Shown: positions 1 to 9,052, counted from the stretch's first letter. The stretch is 64,000 nt of DNA from Leifsonia sp. ku-ls (GCA_003367665.1 QKXI01000003.1:248001-312000), one strand, 5' to 3'. Translations and numbers: made by a program. The notes: generated by a model not told the origin, from the letters alone.

Positions 1-482
1 GGGGCCTGCGGAACGCCGTTGCGGTAGCTCTGCCGCCAGACGTATCCCTGGCGGTGCACCTCGACGTCGAGACGGGTGGACAGGGCGTTCACGACAGAGC
101 TGCCGACGCCGTGCAGACCACCGGAGACCGCGTAGCCGCCACCGCCGAACTTGCCGCCGGCGTGCAGGATCGTGAGCACGACCTCCACCGTCGACTTCTT
201 CTCGGTGGGGTGCTCGTCGACCGGGATGCCGCGGCCGTTGTCGTCGACGCGCACGGCACCGTCGGGGAGGATGGTCACCTCGATGTTGTCGGCGTAGCCG
301 GCGAGGGCCTCGTCGACGGAGTTGTCGACGATCTCGTACACGAGGTGGTGGAGCCCCCGAGGACCGGTCGAACCGATGTACATTCCGGGTCGCTTGCGGA
401 CGGCTTCGAGACCTTCCAGGATCTGGATCTCGTTAGCGCCGTACTCGTGTTCTGCGCCGGTCCCGTTCGGTTCCATCGTCAT
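1..482 (-). CDS. gyrB: DNA gyrase subunit B, N-terminal part (gene runs off the window)
   Basis: This is the first ~160 codons of the ATPase subunit of DNA gyrase, which supercoils DNA using ATP. The translated start reads through the GHKL ATPase fold: [10 protein letters not shown] (the catalytic Glu and Asn region), DNGRGIPV, and the [11 protein letters not shown] ... SGGLHGVG lid motif, all typical of GyrB. I chose the ATG at 482 because AGGAG (494-498 on this strand) lies 11 bases upstream; an in-frame ATG at 476 is the alternative. It sits downstream of dciA and recF in the usual actinobacterial origin order. The 3' end is outside the window, so the TOPRIM domain cannot be seen. Confidence 0.97.
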   Translation of the reverse strand, partial: MTMEPNGTGAEHEYGANEIQILEGLEAVRKRPGMYIGSTGPRGLHHLVYEIVDNSVDEALAGYADNIEVTILPDGAVRVDDNGRGIPVDEHPTEKKSTVEVVLTILHAGGKFGGGGYAVSGGLHGVGSSVVNALSTRLDVEVHRQGYVWRQSYRNGVPQA

Positions 483-605
483 ATGAAATTAGGCTCCTGA
501 CCGCACTCGACAGTGACTCTCCATTCTACCAAGCGCCAGGGCCGGAAATGCCCGGAAACGGCCGTCTGAGAGGTTTTCTTCGCTGGAGCGACCTCTTTTG
601 TCTTC

Positions 606-1103
606 TCAGCCGTAGGTATCCCGCGGACCGCGCCCTGGAATCGACCTGGGGCCTCTTTTCCAGGAGGGGGCGTCGGGCCCCTGAAAACGGATCGACTCGA
701 TGTCGGCGTCCGGGAACCGTTCGGCGATGCGCGCGAGCAGCTCCGATCGCATCATCCGCAGCTGCGTCGCCCAGGCCGTCGACTCGCACCGGACCACCAG
801 CACGCCGTCGGTGATCTGGTCCGGGACGGCGTGCTTCGCGGTCTCCTCGCCGGCCAGCTCGCGCCAGCCCTCGAGCAGCTCCGACTGCGCCAGAGCGGAG
901 GTCCAGCCCAGTTGCGAGGCGAGCGCGTCCATCACGTCTCCGATGTCGTGAGGGTCGCGGCCGGACCCGAACGGCCGGCTCGCGGCGGCGTCCTCCTTGG
1001 GCTGCGCGGCCCGCCGGCTGCGGGAGCTGGTTCCGGCGAACAGCGCCTTCAGCCGGAGGTAGACGGCGGAGGCCTCGGTGGATGCGGCAGCTCGCTCAGG
1101 CAT
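606..1103 (-). CDS. dciA: DciA/DUF721 family protein (predicted helicase loader)
   Basis: 165-residue protein of the DUF721 family, members of which (DciA) load the replicative helicase DnaB in bacteria lacking DnaC or DnaI. The conserved C-terminal half contains the LLEGWRELAGEETAKHA ... LVVRCESTAWATQLRMM pattern of the family (about residues 75-125); the N-terminal part is basic and low in complexity. Its ATG overlaps the recF stop by 8 bases, so the two are translationally coupled. A dnaB gene lies further along in this window and no dnaC/dnaI was seen, which fits the DciA role. The role is family inference. Confidence 0.85.
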   Translation of the reverse strand: MPERAAASTEASAVYLRLKALFAGTSSRSRRAAQPKEDAAASRPFGSGRDPHDIGDVMDALASQLGWTSALAQSELLEGWRELAGEETAKHAVPDQITDGVLVVRCESTAWATQLRMMRSELLARIAERFPDADIESIRFQGPDAPSWKRGPRSIPGRGPRDTYG

Positions 1104-2262
1104 CGGAGGCCTCCACGATCGCGCCGGCCTCGATCCGGACGGTGTGCGCCGTGAGCTCGGTCGGCACGTCGTCGTACACCGCGGCCGTGATGAGCACCTG
1201 CTCGTAACCGGATACGGCGGTTGCCAACATCCGGCGCCGCGCCTGGTCGAGCTCGGCGAAGACGTCGTCGAGGATCAGCACGGGATCGCCGGTCGTGGAC
1301 TCGCGCCGCAGCAGTTCCGCCGACGCGAGTTTGAGCGCGAGCGCGAAGGACCACGATTCGCCGTGGCTGGCATAGCCCTTGGCCGGCAGGCCGTTCAGCT
1401 CGAACAACACGTCGTCGCGGTGCGGACCGACGAGGGTGAGCCCGCGCTCCAGCTCCTTGCGGCGCACGGCGGCCAGGGCCCGGCGGAACGCCTCGGCCGT
1501 GGCGACACCGGACGGCCCGGTTACGGCCTCGTCGCCGGTGTCGTCGTCGTCCTCCACGTGGGCACCGTGGATGGTGAGCTGCGGCACCAGGCGCGGGTGG
1601 TGGTCGTCGCCGGCGACGGAGCGGTACGCCGCGACCAGTGGATCGCTGAGCCGCGCCACCAGGTCGAGCCGCGCATCCATCAGCTCGGAACCGAGCTGCA
1701 CCAGCCGCTCGTCCCAGATGTCGAGGGTGCCCAACTGATCCTCCCGGACCCGGGACGCGCGGGCCGACTTGAGCAGGGTGTTGCGCTGCTTGAGCACACG
1801 CTCGTAGTCGCCGATGACCGCGGCGAACCGCGGGTTGCGCTGGATGAGCAGCTGGTCGAGGAACCGCCGGCGGATGCCGGGCTCCCCACGCACGAGCGCC
1901 AGATCCTCCGGAGCGAACAGGACGCTGGAGAAGTAGCGCGGCAGCTCCCGCGGCTTGATGGCGGCGCGGTTGACCTGCGCGCGGTTGGGCGAGCTGCGGT
2001 TGAGCTGCACCTCGACGAGCAGCTCGCGACCGTCGTGGCGGATGCGGGCCCGCACGACGGCGGCGTCCGCATCCTTCCGGATCATCGCCTGGTCGCTCGA
2101 CACCCGGTGCGACCCGAGGGTGCTCAGGTAGCCGAGCGACTCGACGAGGTTGGTCTTGCCCTGGCCGTTGCGGCCGACGAACAGGTTCGCGCCGGCCGCG
2201 AACGGCACCTCCGCGGTGCGGTAGTTGCGGAAGTCGGTCAGGGAAAGATGCGTAACTCTCAA
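1096..2262 (-). CDS. recF: DNA replication and repair protein RecF
   Basis: 388-residue SMC-like ATPase that helps load RecA at single-strand gaps. Walker A GRNGQGKT lies at residues 30-37 and the Walker B/D-loop VLILDDVFAELD near residue 330, with an ABC-type signature region between them. The start is a TTG at 2262: family members begin just before the first beta strand (here RVTHLSLTDFRNY), and no ATG or GTG fits, although no good ribosome binding site precedes it. It lies 6 bases after gnd and overlaps dciA, so it is part of the origin operon on this strand. Confidence 0.95.
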   Translation of the reverse strand: MRVTHLSLTDFRNYRTAEVPFAAGANLFVGRNGQGKTNLVESLGYLSTLGSHRVSSDQAMIRKDADAAVVRARIRHDGRELLVEVQLNRSSPNRAQVNRAAIKPRELPRYFSSVLFAPEDLALVRGEPGIRRRFLDQLLIQRNPRFAAVIGDYERVLKQRNTLLKSARASRVREDQLGTLDIWDERLVQLGSELMDARLDLVARLSDPLVAAYRSVAGDDHHPRLVPQLTIHGAHVEDDDDTGDEAVTGPSGVATAEAFRRALAAVRRKELERGLTLVGPHRDDVLFELNGLPAKGYASHGESWSFALALKLASAELLRRESTTGDPVLILDDVFAELDQARRRMLATAVSGYEQVLITAAVYDDVPTELTAHTVRIEAGAIVEASDA

Positions 2263-2268
2263 GGAGGG

Positions 2269-3156
2269 TTAGTCCACGGCCTTCACAGCGTGGCCGCCGA
2301 ACTGGTTGCGCAGGGCGGCGACGGCCTTCATCGCAGGCGAGTCCTCCTGGCGCGAGACGAAGCGCGCGAAGATCGAGGCGCTGATCGTCGGCACCGGGAC
2401 GGCGTTGTTCAGCGCCTCCTCCACGGTCCAGCGACCCTCGCCCGAGTCCTGCACGTAGCCCTCGATGTGCTCGAACTCCGGGTCCTGCTCGAGGGCGCGC
2501 ACGAGCAGGTCGAGCAGCCAGGAGCGAACGACGGTTCCGCGCTGCCACGCCTTGAACGTGCCGGTGACGTCCTTGATGATGTCCTTGCGCGTGTCCAGCA
2601 GCTCGTAGCCCTCGGCGTACGCCTGCATCAGCGCGTACTCGATGCCGTTGTGCACCATCTTGGCGTAGTGGCCGGCGCCGACCTCGCCCACGTGGACGAA
2701 GCCCTCGTCGCGCGGACCCTCGGGGCGCAGCGCGTCGAAGACGGGCATGACGCGCTCGACCTGCTCGGCGGATCCGCCGACCATCAGGCCGTAGCCGTTC
2801 TCGAGACCCCAGATGCCGCCGGAGACGCCGACGTCCATGAAGTCGACGCCGCGCGGGGCGAGCAGCTCGGCGTGCTTGAAGTCCTCCGTGAACTTCGAGT
2901 TGCCACCGTCGATGACCAGGTCGCCCTTCTCGAGCAGCGGCTCGAGCTCACGGATCACCGAGTCGGTGATCTGACCGGCCGGCACCATGACCCAGATGGT
3001 CCGCGGCGTGGGGAGCGCTGCCACGAGGTCGGCGACGGTCGCGACGTCCGAGACCTCCGGGTTGGTGTCGTATCCGGTGACGTCGATGCCGTTCTTCTCG
3101 AGGCGGGCGCGCATGTTGTTGCCCATGCGTCCGAGGCCGATGAGGCCGATGTGCAT
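2269..3156 (-). CDS. gnd: 6-phosphogluconate dehydrogenase, short form (decarboxylating)
   Basis: 295-residue enzyme predicted to oxidise and decarboxylate 6-phosphogluconate to ribulose 5-phosphate in the oxidative pentose phosphate pathway. A Rossmann motif GLIGLGRMG is at the N-terminus, and DGGNS (substrate loop), GSAEQVE and the MVHNGIEYALMQAYAEG helix with the catalytic Lys are all visible. At ~300 residues it is the short GntZ/YqeC-like type rather than the ~480-residue E. coli type; the cofactor preference cannot be read. AGAAGGAC precedes the ATG. Position between dnaN and recF is common in actinobacteria and does not imply a replication role. Confidence 0.93.
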   Translation of the reverse strand: MHIGLIGLGRMGNNMRARLEKNGIDVTGYDTNPEVSDVATVADLVAALPTPRTIWVMVPAGQITDSVIRELEPLLEKGDLVIDGGNSKFTEDFKHAELLAPRGVDFMDVGVSGGIWGLENGYGLMVGGSAEQVERVMPVFDALRPEGPRDEGFVHVGEVGAGHYAKMVHNGIEYALMQAYAEGYELLDTRKDIIKDVTGTFKAWQRGTVVRSWLLDLLVRALEQDPEFEHIEGYVQDSGEGRWTVEEALNNAVPVPTISASIFARFVSRQEDSPAMKAVAALRNQFGGHAVKAVD

Positions 3157-3189
3157 GATTGTCCTTCTCTTCTCTTCTCGCGCCGGGTT

Positions 3190-4335
3190 CTAGCGCAGGA
3201 GCAGGTTGGGCTGGAGCAGGTACTTGTAGGAATCCGCTCCCGCCTGGTCCTTGGACGTCTGGCTCGTGATGAGCACAGGCCCCGGCTTGTTGGCGTTCTC
3301 GGTCTTGGTGAACGAGATGCGCACGAACTCCGAGTGCACCGCCCCAAGACCATCGAGCAGGAACTGCGGCTTCAATGAAACCACCGTCTCCTGGCCAGTG
3401 AGAAGAGCGTCGATGCTCTCGGATGCCTGCGCCTGCTCCGACCCGATCGCTTCCAGCGTCAGCCCGTCGGCGGTGAAGGTGTAGCGGAGCGCGGCCTCGC
3501 GCTCCAGGACGAGGGCGACTCGGCGGGTCGCCTCGATGAGCTCTGCGGTGTTCATCACCGCGTAGTTGTCGACCTGCTCGGGGAACAGGCGCCGCACCGG
3601 CGGGAAGTTGCCCTTGATCAGCAGCGACGTGACCGTCTTCCGGTCGGCGGTGAACGCGATCAGCTCGCGGTCGTCGCGGTTGGTGATCGAGATGGACACG
3701 TTGCCGCTGTGGCCGAACGTCTTGCCGATCTCGGTCAGGGTGCGCGCGGGGACGAGCGCGGTGACCGGCTCGCCGGACGTGGTGCCGTTGTCCCAGTCGA
3801 TCTCCCGGACGGCGACGCGGTAGCGGTCGGTCGCCACCAGTCCGAGCGTGTTGTCGCCGACCTCCAGCTGGACGCCGGTGATGACCGGGGTCACGTCGTC
3901 GCGGGACGCGGCGACGCCGACCTGCGCGACCGCCTCCGCGAACTCCTCGGCCGGGACGAGTCCGGCCTCGCCGCTCACCTGCGGGATGCTCGGGTATTCC
4001 TCCACCGGCATGGAGAGCAGCGTGAAGTTGGCCGATCCGGCCCGGACGACGATCTTCGACTCCTCGGTCGAGAACTGCACGGGCGCGTTCGGGAGCTTGG
4101 ATGCGATCTCGGCCAGGAGCCGGCCGGAGACGAGAACGCGTCCCGGTTCCTCGACCTCTGCGGCGATCTCGGTCTGTGCCGACACCTCGTAGTCGAACGA
4201 CGACAGCTGCAGACCGTTCTCCGTCGTCTCGATCAGCACGCCGCTCAGGATGGGGAGGGTCGTCCGCTGCGGAAGGAGCTTCACCGCGAAGGAGACGGCC
4301 TCGCTGAACACATCCCGATTGGCTTGGAACTTCAC
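3190..4335 (-). CDS. dnaN: DNA polymerase III beta sliding clamp
   Basis: 381-residue clamp that encircles DNA and tethers polymerase III and other partners. The protein begins KFQANRDVFSEAVSFAVKLLPQRTTLPIL, the family N-terminus, and keeps the three-domain repeat length. The GTG at 4335 is preferred over in-frame starts further upstream because AGAGGTG sits 7 bases before it and because it matches the family start. It is the first gene left of the origin and is followed by gnd after 33 bases. Transcription probably starts within the origin region, making it sensitive to DnaA occupancy (inference). Confidence 0.97.
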   Translation of the reverse strand: MKFQANRDVFSEAVSFAVKLLPQRTTLPILSGVLIETTENGLQLSSFDYEVSAQTEIAAEVEEPGRVLVSGRLLAEIASKLPNAPVQFSTEESKIVVRAGSANFTLLSMPVEEYPSIPQVSGEAGLVPAEEFAEAVAQVGVAASRDDVTPVITGVQLEVGDNTLGLVATDRYRVAVREIDWDNGTTSGEPVTALVPARTLTEIGKTFGHSGNVSISITNRDDRELIAFTADRKTVTSLLIKGNFPPVRRLFPEQVDNYAVMNTAELIEATRRVALVLEREAALRYTFTADGLTLEAIGSEQAQASESIDALLTGQETVVSLKPQFLLDGLGAVHSEFVRISFTKTENANKPGPVLITSQTSKDQAGADSYKYLLQPNLLLR

Positions 4336-4746
4336 GAAGGCACCTCTGTCGGCTCGACGGTACGGACGACACAAATCCTAGCGCCTGGCATCCGAAGCGG
4401 AAGCGGTGGTGCTCGCGGCCCTGAGGTTGTCGGCCGCCCCCTTCTAGAAGAGTTAAGGATTAATCGTGTTAACCGCTGTGGATAATGTGGATAACTCTGT
4501 TGAGGGCAGGAAATGAAAGGGAACTACACGTCCGTGACTTGTTGATGACCTGAGGATTCCTGTTGTTCACAAGGCGGGACGACCCGAGGTCGCGTCCATC
4601 GCTTTTCACAGGCCGGCCGATCTCGTCCCCATTAAGGTCCGAGTTCTCCGGAAGCTCTCCACAAGTTATCCACAAGTGTTAATAACGCACTCTCCCCACT
4701 CTGGGGATGGATATGTGGATAACTCGTGCGCTATCCGGCGGCGCGC
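4336..4746. other. Origin of replication (oriC), dnaN-dnaA intergenic region
   Basis: 411 bases without a gene between dnaN and dnaA, relatively rich in A+T compared with its flanks. It carries four exact 9-mer DnaA boxes: TGTGGATAA at 4477-4485 and, directly abutting it, 4486-4494; TTATCCACA at 4666-4674; and TGTGGATAA at 4714-4722. A weaker CTCCACA element (4657-4663) lies beside the third. The layout matches the oriC location known from actinobacteria. The unwinding element cannot be fixed from sequence alone; the AAGAGTTAAGGATTAATCG stretch near 4448 is the most AT-rich candidate. Confidence 0.9.
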
Positions 4747-6177
4747 CTACTTGCCGTAGCGGTGGTTCTGCTTGATCCGGCTGGTCAGCTCGGTGACCTG
4801 GTTGTAGATCGAGCGCCGCTCCTTCATGAGCTCGCTGATCTTCTTGTTCGCGTACATGACGGTGGTGTGATCGCGGCCGCCGAACAGCTGGCCGATCTTC
4901 GGCAGGGACAAGTTGGTCAGCTCGCGGCACAGGTACATCGCGATCTGGCGCGCGGTGGCGACGGCCTGCGAGCGGCTCGAGCCATAGAGGTCGTCCACGC
5001 TGAGCTTGAAGTACTCTGCGGTGTTCGTGATGATGTCCGTCGGCGCGATTACGTTGTCGTCGTCGAGCGTGATGAGGTCTTTGAGGACGGTCTGCACCAG
5101 CGGCATGTCGACCGGGGTGCGGTTGAGGCTGGCGAACGCGGTCACGCGGATCAGCGTCCCCTCGAGCTCCCGGATGTTGCTCGACACCTTCGTCGCCATG
5201 AACTCCAGGATGTCGTCCGGCACCTGGATCTTCTCGCTCTGCGCCTTCTTGCGCAGGATCGCGATGCGGGTCTCCAGGTCCGGCACCTGCACGTCGGTGA
5301 TCAGGCCCCACTCGAAGCGCGACCGCATCCGGTCTTCGAAGCCCGTCAGCATCTTCGGCGGCAGGTCGCTCGTGATGACCACCTGCTTGTTGTGGTCGTG
5401 GAGCGTGTTGAAGGTGTGGAAGAAGGCCTCCTGCGTCTCGACCGCCCTCTGCAGGAACTGGATGTCGTCGATCAGCAGGATGTCGATATTGCGGTATCTC
5501 GCCTGGAAGGACGAGCCTCGGTTGTTCGCGATCGAGTTGATGAAGTCGTTGGTGAACTCCTCGCTCGACACGTACCGGACGCGGATCCCCGGGTACAGGC
5601 TCATCGCGTAGTGGCCGATCGCGTGCAGGAGGTGGGTCTTGCCCAGTCCCGAGTCGCCGTAGATGAACAGCGGGTTGTACGCCTTCGCCGGCGCTTCCGC
5701 GACCGCGACCGCGGCCGCGTGGGCGAAGCGGTTGGACTGACCGATGACGAAGTTGTCGAAGCTGTACTTGGAGTTGAGGCGGGTGTCGCCGCCGCGCGGG
5801 GGCGCGGTGATCTCGGTGGGCGGCGAGACGACCGGGGCCACCTGCTCCACATAGGCGGGGGTGGTCTCCGGCTCTGCCGCCGGGCCGGCCATGCTCTCCT
5901 GCTGGATCTCGGGGTTGACGACGATCGCGAAGGTGTTGACCTCGAAGGCGTCGTCGAGCGAGCCGATGGCGTTGAGGAGCGGGAGCCGGCTGCGCTGCTC
6001 GATCATCCCGCGGGTGAACTCGTTCGGCACCTCCAGGTAGAAGGTGCCGGCCATGATGCCCTTCGGCTCGACCAGGCTGAGGAACCCGTACAGCTGCGGG
6101 GTGATCCGGTCGTCCGTCTCGAGCTTGCCGAGCACGTCCTGCCACGCCGCAGCTATGGACTCTTCGCCGCCTGCCAT
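4747..6177 (-). CDS. dnaA: Chromosomal replication initiator protein DnaA
   Basis: 476-residue AAA+ initiator that binds DnaA boxes and opens the origin. Domain I is at residues 1-90, followed by a short Pro/Ala/Thr-rich linker (about 95-130). Walker A GDSGLGKT is at 174-181 and Walker B ILLIDDIQFL near 238. The C-terminal DNA-binding domain has the family signature IGQLFGGRDHTTVMYA near residue 440. The linker is much shorter than in Streptomyces. It is transcribed towards oriC and divergently from rpmH, and weak DnaA-box variants upstream suggest autoregulation (inference). Confidence 0.98.
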   Translation of the reverse strand: MAGGEESIAAAWQDVLGKLETDDRITPQLYGFLSLVEPKGIMAGTFYLEVPNEFTRGMIEQRSRLPLLNAIGSLDDAFEVNTFAIVVNPEIQQESMAGPAAEPETTPAYVEQVAPVVSPPTEITAPPRGGDTRLNSKYSFDNFVIGQSNRFAHAAAVAVAEAPAKAYNPLFIYGDSGLGKTHLLHAIGHYAMSLYPGIRVRYVSSEEFTNDFINSIANNRGSSFQARYRNIDILLIDDIQFLQRAVETQEAFFHTFNTLHDHNKQVVITSDLPPKMLTGFEDRMRSRFEWGLITDVQVPDLETRIAILRKKAQSEKIQVPDDILEFMATKVSSNIRELEGTLIRVTAFASLNRTPVDMPLVQTVLKDLITLDDDNVIAPTDIITNTAEYFKLSVDDLYGSSRSQAVATARQIAMYLCRELTNLSLPKIGQLFGGRDHTTVMYANKKISELMKERRSIYNQVTELTSRIKQNHRYGK

Positions 6178-6624
6178 CGTTCCCCGTCTTCGTCTGTGTT
6201 GCGGATGCCGTCAGCCCGACGAGGGAACGAGTCGGCCCCCGGTGACTCTCGTCGGGTTGGCGGCTTCGGATGCCGCCGGTGGGTATTCACAGAGTTATCC
6301 ACCGCTGTGTGAGCAATACCGTAGCGATCTCCGGCCAGAATTGGCATGGCCTGGGGATAACTTTCGACCTCACGGTAACTTGTCCACAGAAGAGCGATCA
6401 AATCCGATCCGGGGAATACGACGGCGCGTCGGGCGGCGCTTCCCTGCCAATATCATGGATAATCAGTGGATTTGGGGCGATCGGTTTGACCTTGTCCGCA
6501 CCGAGGCCGTAGCTTTAATCAGTTGACTTGCAGCCGTTACGGCTGCCCTGAAACTTTTCTGGCCTCCCCGTGCTGGCTCTTCGCCTCAGCACAGGCCTGT
6601 GAAGAGACCACGACGGAGATAGAT
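6178..6624. promoter_or_regulatory. Divergent dnaA/rpmH promoter region with weak DnaA boxes
   Basis: 447 bases with no gene. Three DnaA-box-like sites are visible: TTATCCACC at 6295-6303, TGGGGATAA at 6352-6360 and TTGTCCACA at 6380-6388, each one mismatch from the consensus 9-mer. A candidate rpmH promoter is TTGACC (6486-6491), an 18-base spacer, then TAGCTT (6510-6515). A 17-base dyad, GCAGCCGT-T-ACGGCTGC (6530-6546), lies in the rpmH leader. The weak boxes may make dnaA transcription respond to DnaA-ATP; this is inference by analogy with other bacteria. Confidence 0.65.
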
Positions 6625-6762
6625 ATGAGCAAGAGAACGTTCCAGCCGAACAACCGCAAGCGCGCGAAGACCCACGGCTTCCGCCTCCGCATGCGCACCC
6701 GTGCGGGTCGCGCGATCCTGTCCGCTCGCCGCCGCAAGGGCCGCGAGAAGCTCTCGGCGTAA
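6625..6762 (+). CDS. rpmH: 50S ribosomal protein L34
   Basis: 45-residue, strongly basic L34 with the unmistakable sequence [31 protein letters not shown] lies 8 bases before the ATG. It is followed after 26 bases by rnpA, the near-universal rpmH-rnpA pair, and starts the plus-strand series rpmH-rnpA-yidD-yidC-jag-rsmG. Confidence 0.98.
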   Translation: MSKRTFQPNNRKRAKTHGFRLRMRTRAGRAILSARRRKGREKLSA

Positions 6763-6788
6763 AGCCCTCCGCGGCAGAGGGCCGACCG

Positions 6789-7172
6789 GTGCTCGCCAAA
6801 GCCAATCGCATCACGCGAGGGGCGGACTACCGGGCGACTGTACGACGCGGCGCACGCTTCACCGGGGCGAGCACCGTGACCTACATCCGTCCGACCTCCG
6901 ACTCCGACGTGGTGCGATTCGGCTTTATCGTGAGCAAGTCGGTCGGCAACGCGGTGAAGCGCAACCTCGTGCGGCGCCGGCTCAAGGCGGCCGCCTACGA
7001 CCTCCTCCCCCAGTTCTCGGCCGCGGCCGGCGACGGCGGGATCGACGTGGTCGTGCGCGCATTGCCAGCCTCCGTTCAAGCGCGGTGGGCTAGCCTGCAC
7101 GAAGAGCTTCTCCGGGCCTCTGCCCGTCACACCAGCCGCAGTCATCTCAGTAAGGGCAGCGTCCGTCCATGA
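6789..7172 (+). CDS. rnpA: Ribonuclease P protein component
   Basis: 127-residue basic protein that assists the RNase P RNA in cutting the 5' leader from tRNA precursors. The family hallmark RNR motif appears in KRNLVRRRLKAA (about residues 58-69), with the conserved FGFIVSKSVGNAV strand-helix before it. Start is GTG at 6789, which matches the family N-terminus (LAKANRITRGADY). The stop overlaps the yidD start by 4 bases (ATGA). The RNase P RNA gene itself is not in this window. Confidence 0.95.
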   Translation: MLAKANRITRGADYRATVRRGARFTGASTVTYIRPTSDSDVVRFGFIVSKSVGNAVKRNLVRRRLKAAAYDLLPQFSAAAGDGGIDVVVRALPASVQARWASLHEELLRASARHTSRSHLSKGSVRP

Positions 7173-7498
7173 ACACCGCGATCGCAGCAGTGCTCCTCGC
7201 GCCGCGGAATGCCGCGGTGCTGGTGCTGCGCGCGTATCGCGCCGTGATCTCGCCGCTCTACGGCGACGTCTGCCGCTACTACCCGTCCTGCTCGGCCTAC
7301 GCGCTGCAGGCGATCCAGCAGCACGGTGTCGTGGTGGGGTCGTTCCTCGGCATCCGCCGGATCGCCCGCTGCCACCCGTGGGCCGCGGGCGGGGTCGACG
7401 ACGTCCCGCCGGCGAGGAAGCCGCGTTACCGGGTCACCCCGTTCGGATTCGTCGTCGCCACCAGCTCCCAGCCCATCGTCGGCCACGGAAAGGCCTAG
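7169..7498 (+). CDS. yidD: Membrane protein insertion efficiency factor YidD
   Basis: 109-residue YidD family protein, thought to aid insertion of membrane proteins by YidC. It shows the family core AYRAVISPLYGDVCRYYPSCSAYALQAI and the RIARCHPWAAGGVDDVP segment, including its three conserved cysteines. It is coupled to rnpA by a 4-base overlap and ends 9 bases before yidC, consistent with a shared function. The C-terminal ~25 residues are longer than the minimal family. Confidence 0.93.
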   Translation: MNTAIAAVLLAPRNAAVLVLRAYRAVISPLYGDVCRYYPSCSAYALQAIQQHGVVVGSFLGIRRIARCHPWAAGGVDDVPPARKPRYRVTPFGFVVATSSQPIVGHGKA

Positions 7499-7507
7499 TT
7501 AGAAGTC

Positions 7508-8476
7508 ATGCCTGACATCATCGGACTCATCCTCTGGCCCATCAAATGGGTGGTGGAGCTGATCCTCGTCGCCTTCCACTGGCTGTTCACGCAGATCGGC
7601 CTCGACCCGGCGGCCGGCCTCACCTGGGTGCTTTCGATCGTGGGCCTCACCGTCGTGGTGCGTGCGGCGCTCATCCCGATCTTCGTCCGCCAGATCAAGA
7701 ACCAGCGGCGGATGCTGGAGATCGCCCCGCAGCTGAAGAAGATCCAGGACAAGTACAAGGGCAAGAAGGACCAGTTCTCGCGTGAGGCCATGTCGCGCGA
7801 GACCATGGAGCTCTACAAGAAGACGGGCACCAACCCGCTGAGCTCGTGCCTCCCCCTGCTGCTGCAGATGCCCGTGTTCTTCGCCCTGTTCCAGGTGCTC
7901 AACGGAGCGCAGGGCGGCCACGCCGGTGTGGGCCCGCTGAACTCGGAGCTGGCCAAGCAGTTCGGCAACGCGAGCCTGTTCGGCATCGCGCCGCTGCACC
8001 AGAGCTTCCAGGGCGCGATGAACGCCCACCCGCCGCAGGTCGCGGTCATGGTCATAGCAGCCGTTATGGTCGTGCTGATGACGGGATCGCAGTTCCTCAC
8101 GCAGCTGCAGATCGTCTCGAAGAACATGTCGCCGGAGACCAAGGCGAGCCCGCAGTTCAAGCAGCAGCGCATCCTGCTGTACCTGCTCCCCTTCGTCTTC
8201 CTGTTCTCCGGTTTCGCCTTCCCGCTCGGCGTCATGTTCTACTGGCTCACCTCGAACCTGTGGACCATGGGTCAGCAGTTCCTGGTGATCCGCAACATGC
8301 CGACTCCCGGCTCCGACGCCGCGAAGGCTCGCGAGGCCCGGCTCGCCAAGAAGGGCAAGCTGGTCCAGCCGGATGGCGCGACCGTGCTGACGGTCGAGGA
8401 GCAGCCGAAGAAGCAGCCGACCCAGCGGGTGCAGCCCGTGAGCAAGTCCCGTGCCAAGAAGCAGGCCGGAAAGTAA
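7508..8476 (+). CDS. yidC: Membrane protein insertase YidC (Oxa1/SpoIIIJ type)
   Basis: 322-residue insertase of the short Gram-positive type, acting in the cytoplasmic membrane alone or with SecYEG. The first hydrophobic segment (about residues 5-30) is followed by TVVVRAALIPIF, in which the Arg is the conserved groove residue. A basic cytoplasmic hairpin (FVRQIKNQRRMLEIAPQLKKIQDKYKGKK) comes next, then four more membrane segments (about 110-250). The tail is Lys/Gln/Pro-rich and basic, as in many actinobacterial YidC proteins. There is no lipobox. Confidence 0.96.
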   Translation: MPDIIGLILWPIKWVVELILVAFHWLFTQIGLDPAAGLTWVLSIVGLTVVVRAALIPIFVRQIKNQRRMLEIAPQLKKIQDKYKGKKDQFSREAMSRETMELYKKTGTNPLSSCLPLLLQMPVFFALFQVLNGAQGGHAGVGPLNSELAKQFGNASLFGIAPLHQSFQGAMNAHPPQVAVMVIAAVMVVLMTGSQFLTQLQIVSKNMSPETKASPQFKQQRILLYLLPFVFLFSGFAFPLGVMFYWLTSNLWTMGQQFLVIRNMPTPGSDAAKAREARLAKKGKLVQPDGATVLTVEEQPKKQPTQRVQPVSKSRAKKQAGK

Positions 8477-8494
8477 GTAGAGGACTTCGAACCG

Positions 8495-9052
8495 ATGACC
8501 GACGTGCAGACCTCCTCCCCCGAGCCGACCGACGCCCCCGAGCTCGCCGATGTCGAGCTCGCGACGGCTGACGCCGACTCCGACCAGGCATCGCCGGCCG
8601 ACCTGGACCGCGAGGCCGACATCGCAGCCGACTACATCGAGGAGCTGCTCGACATCGCCGACATCGACGGCGACATCGACATCGACACCCGCAACGGCCG
8701 CGCCTACATCTCGGTGAACGCGGACGAGGACTCAAACCTCTCGCTGCTGGCCAAGGCGGACACCGTCGCCGCGCTCCAGGAGCTGACCCGCCTCGCGGTG
8801 CAGAACGAGACGGGAGGCTACTCCCGCCTGATCCTCGACATCGCCGGCTCGCGCGACGCCCGCCAGGCCGAGCTCGCTCGCCTCGTCGACCGCGCGATCG
8901 CCCGTCTCGACGAGGGCGCGGCCGAGGCAGCCCTCCCTCCGATGTCGTCGTACGAGCGCAAGCTCGTCCACGACATCGTCTCCGAGCGCGGCTACGTCTC
9001 GTCGTCGCGCGGCGAGGGCCGCGACCGCTACACGGTCATCACCGCGGCCTGA
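8495..9052 (+). CDS. jag: Jag/KhpB family RNA-binding protein (KH and R3H domains)
   Basis: 185-residue protein with an acidic N-terminal 50 residues, a KH-like domain (about 48-110, with ADYIEELLDIADIDGDIDID and NLSLLAKADTVAALQELTRLAVQ) and a C-terminal R3H domain (about 115-180, RLILDIAGSRDARQAEL ... MSSYERKLVHDIVSERG). It lacks the Jag-N domain found in Firmicutes. Members bind RNA and affect cell-wall synthesis and division in streptococci; the actinobacterial role is not established. Its stop codon abuts parS site 1. Confidence 0.92.
   Translation: MTDVQTSSPEPTDAPELADVELATADADSDQASPADLDREADIAADYIEELLDIADIDGDIDIDTRNGRAYISVNADEDSNLSLLAKADTVAALQELTRLAVQNETGGYSRLILDIAGSRDARQAELARLVDRAIARLDEGAAEAALPPMSSYERKLVHDIVSERGYVSSSRGEGRDRYTVITAA

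Noticed and set aside
1078-3378. Very long open frame (766 codons) on the plus strand opposite recF, gnd and dnaN
   Set aside because: It is antisense to well-supported genes; high GC suppresses stop codons in the complementary frame, and the product is repetitive Arg/Val/Glu/Asp-rich sequence without motifs.
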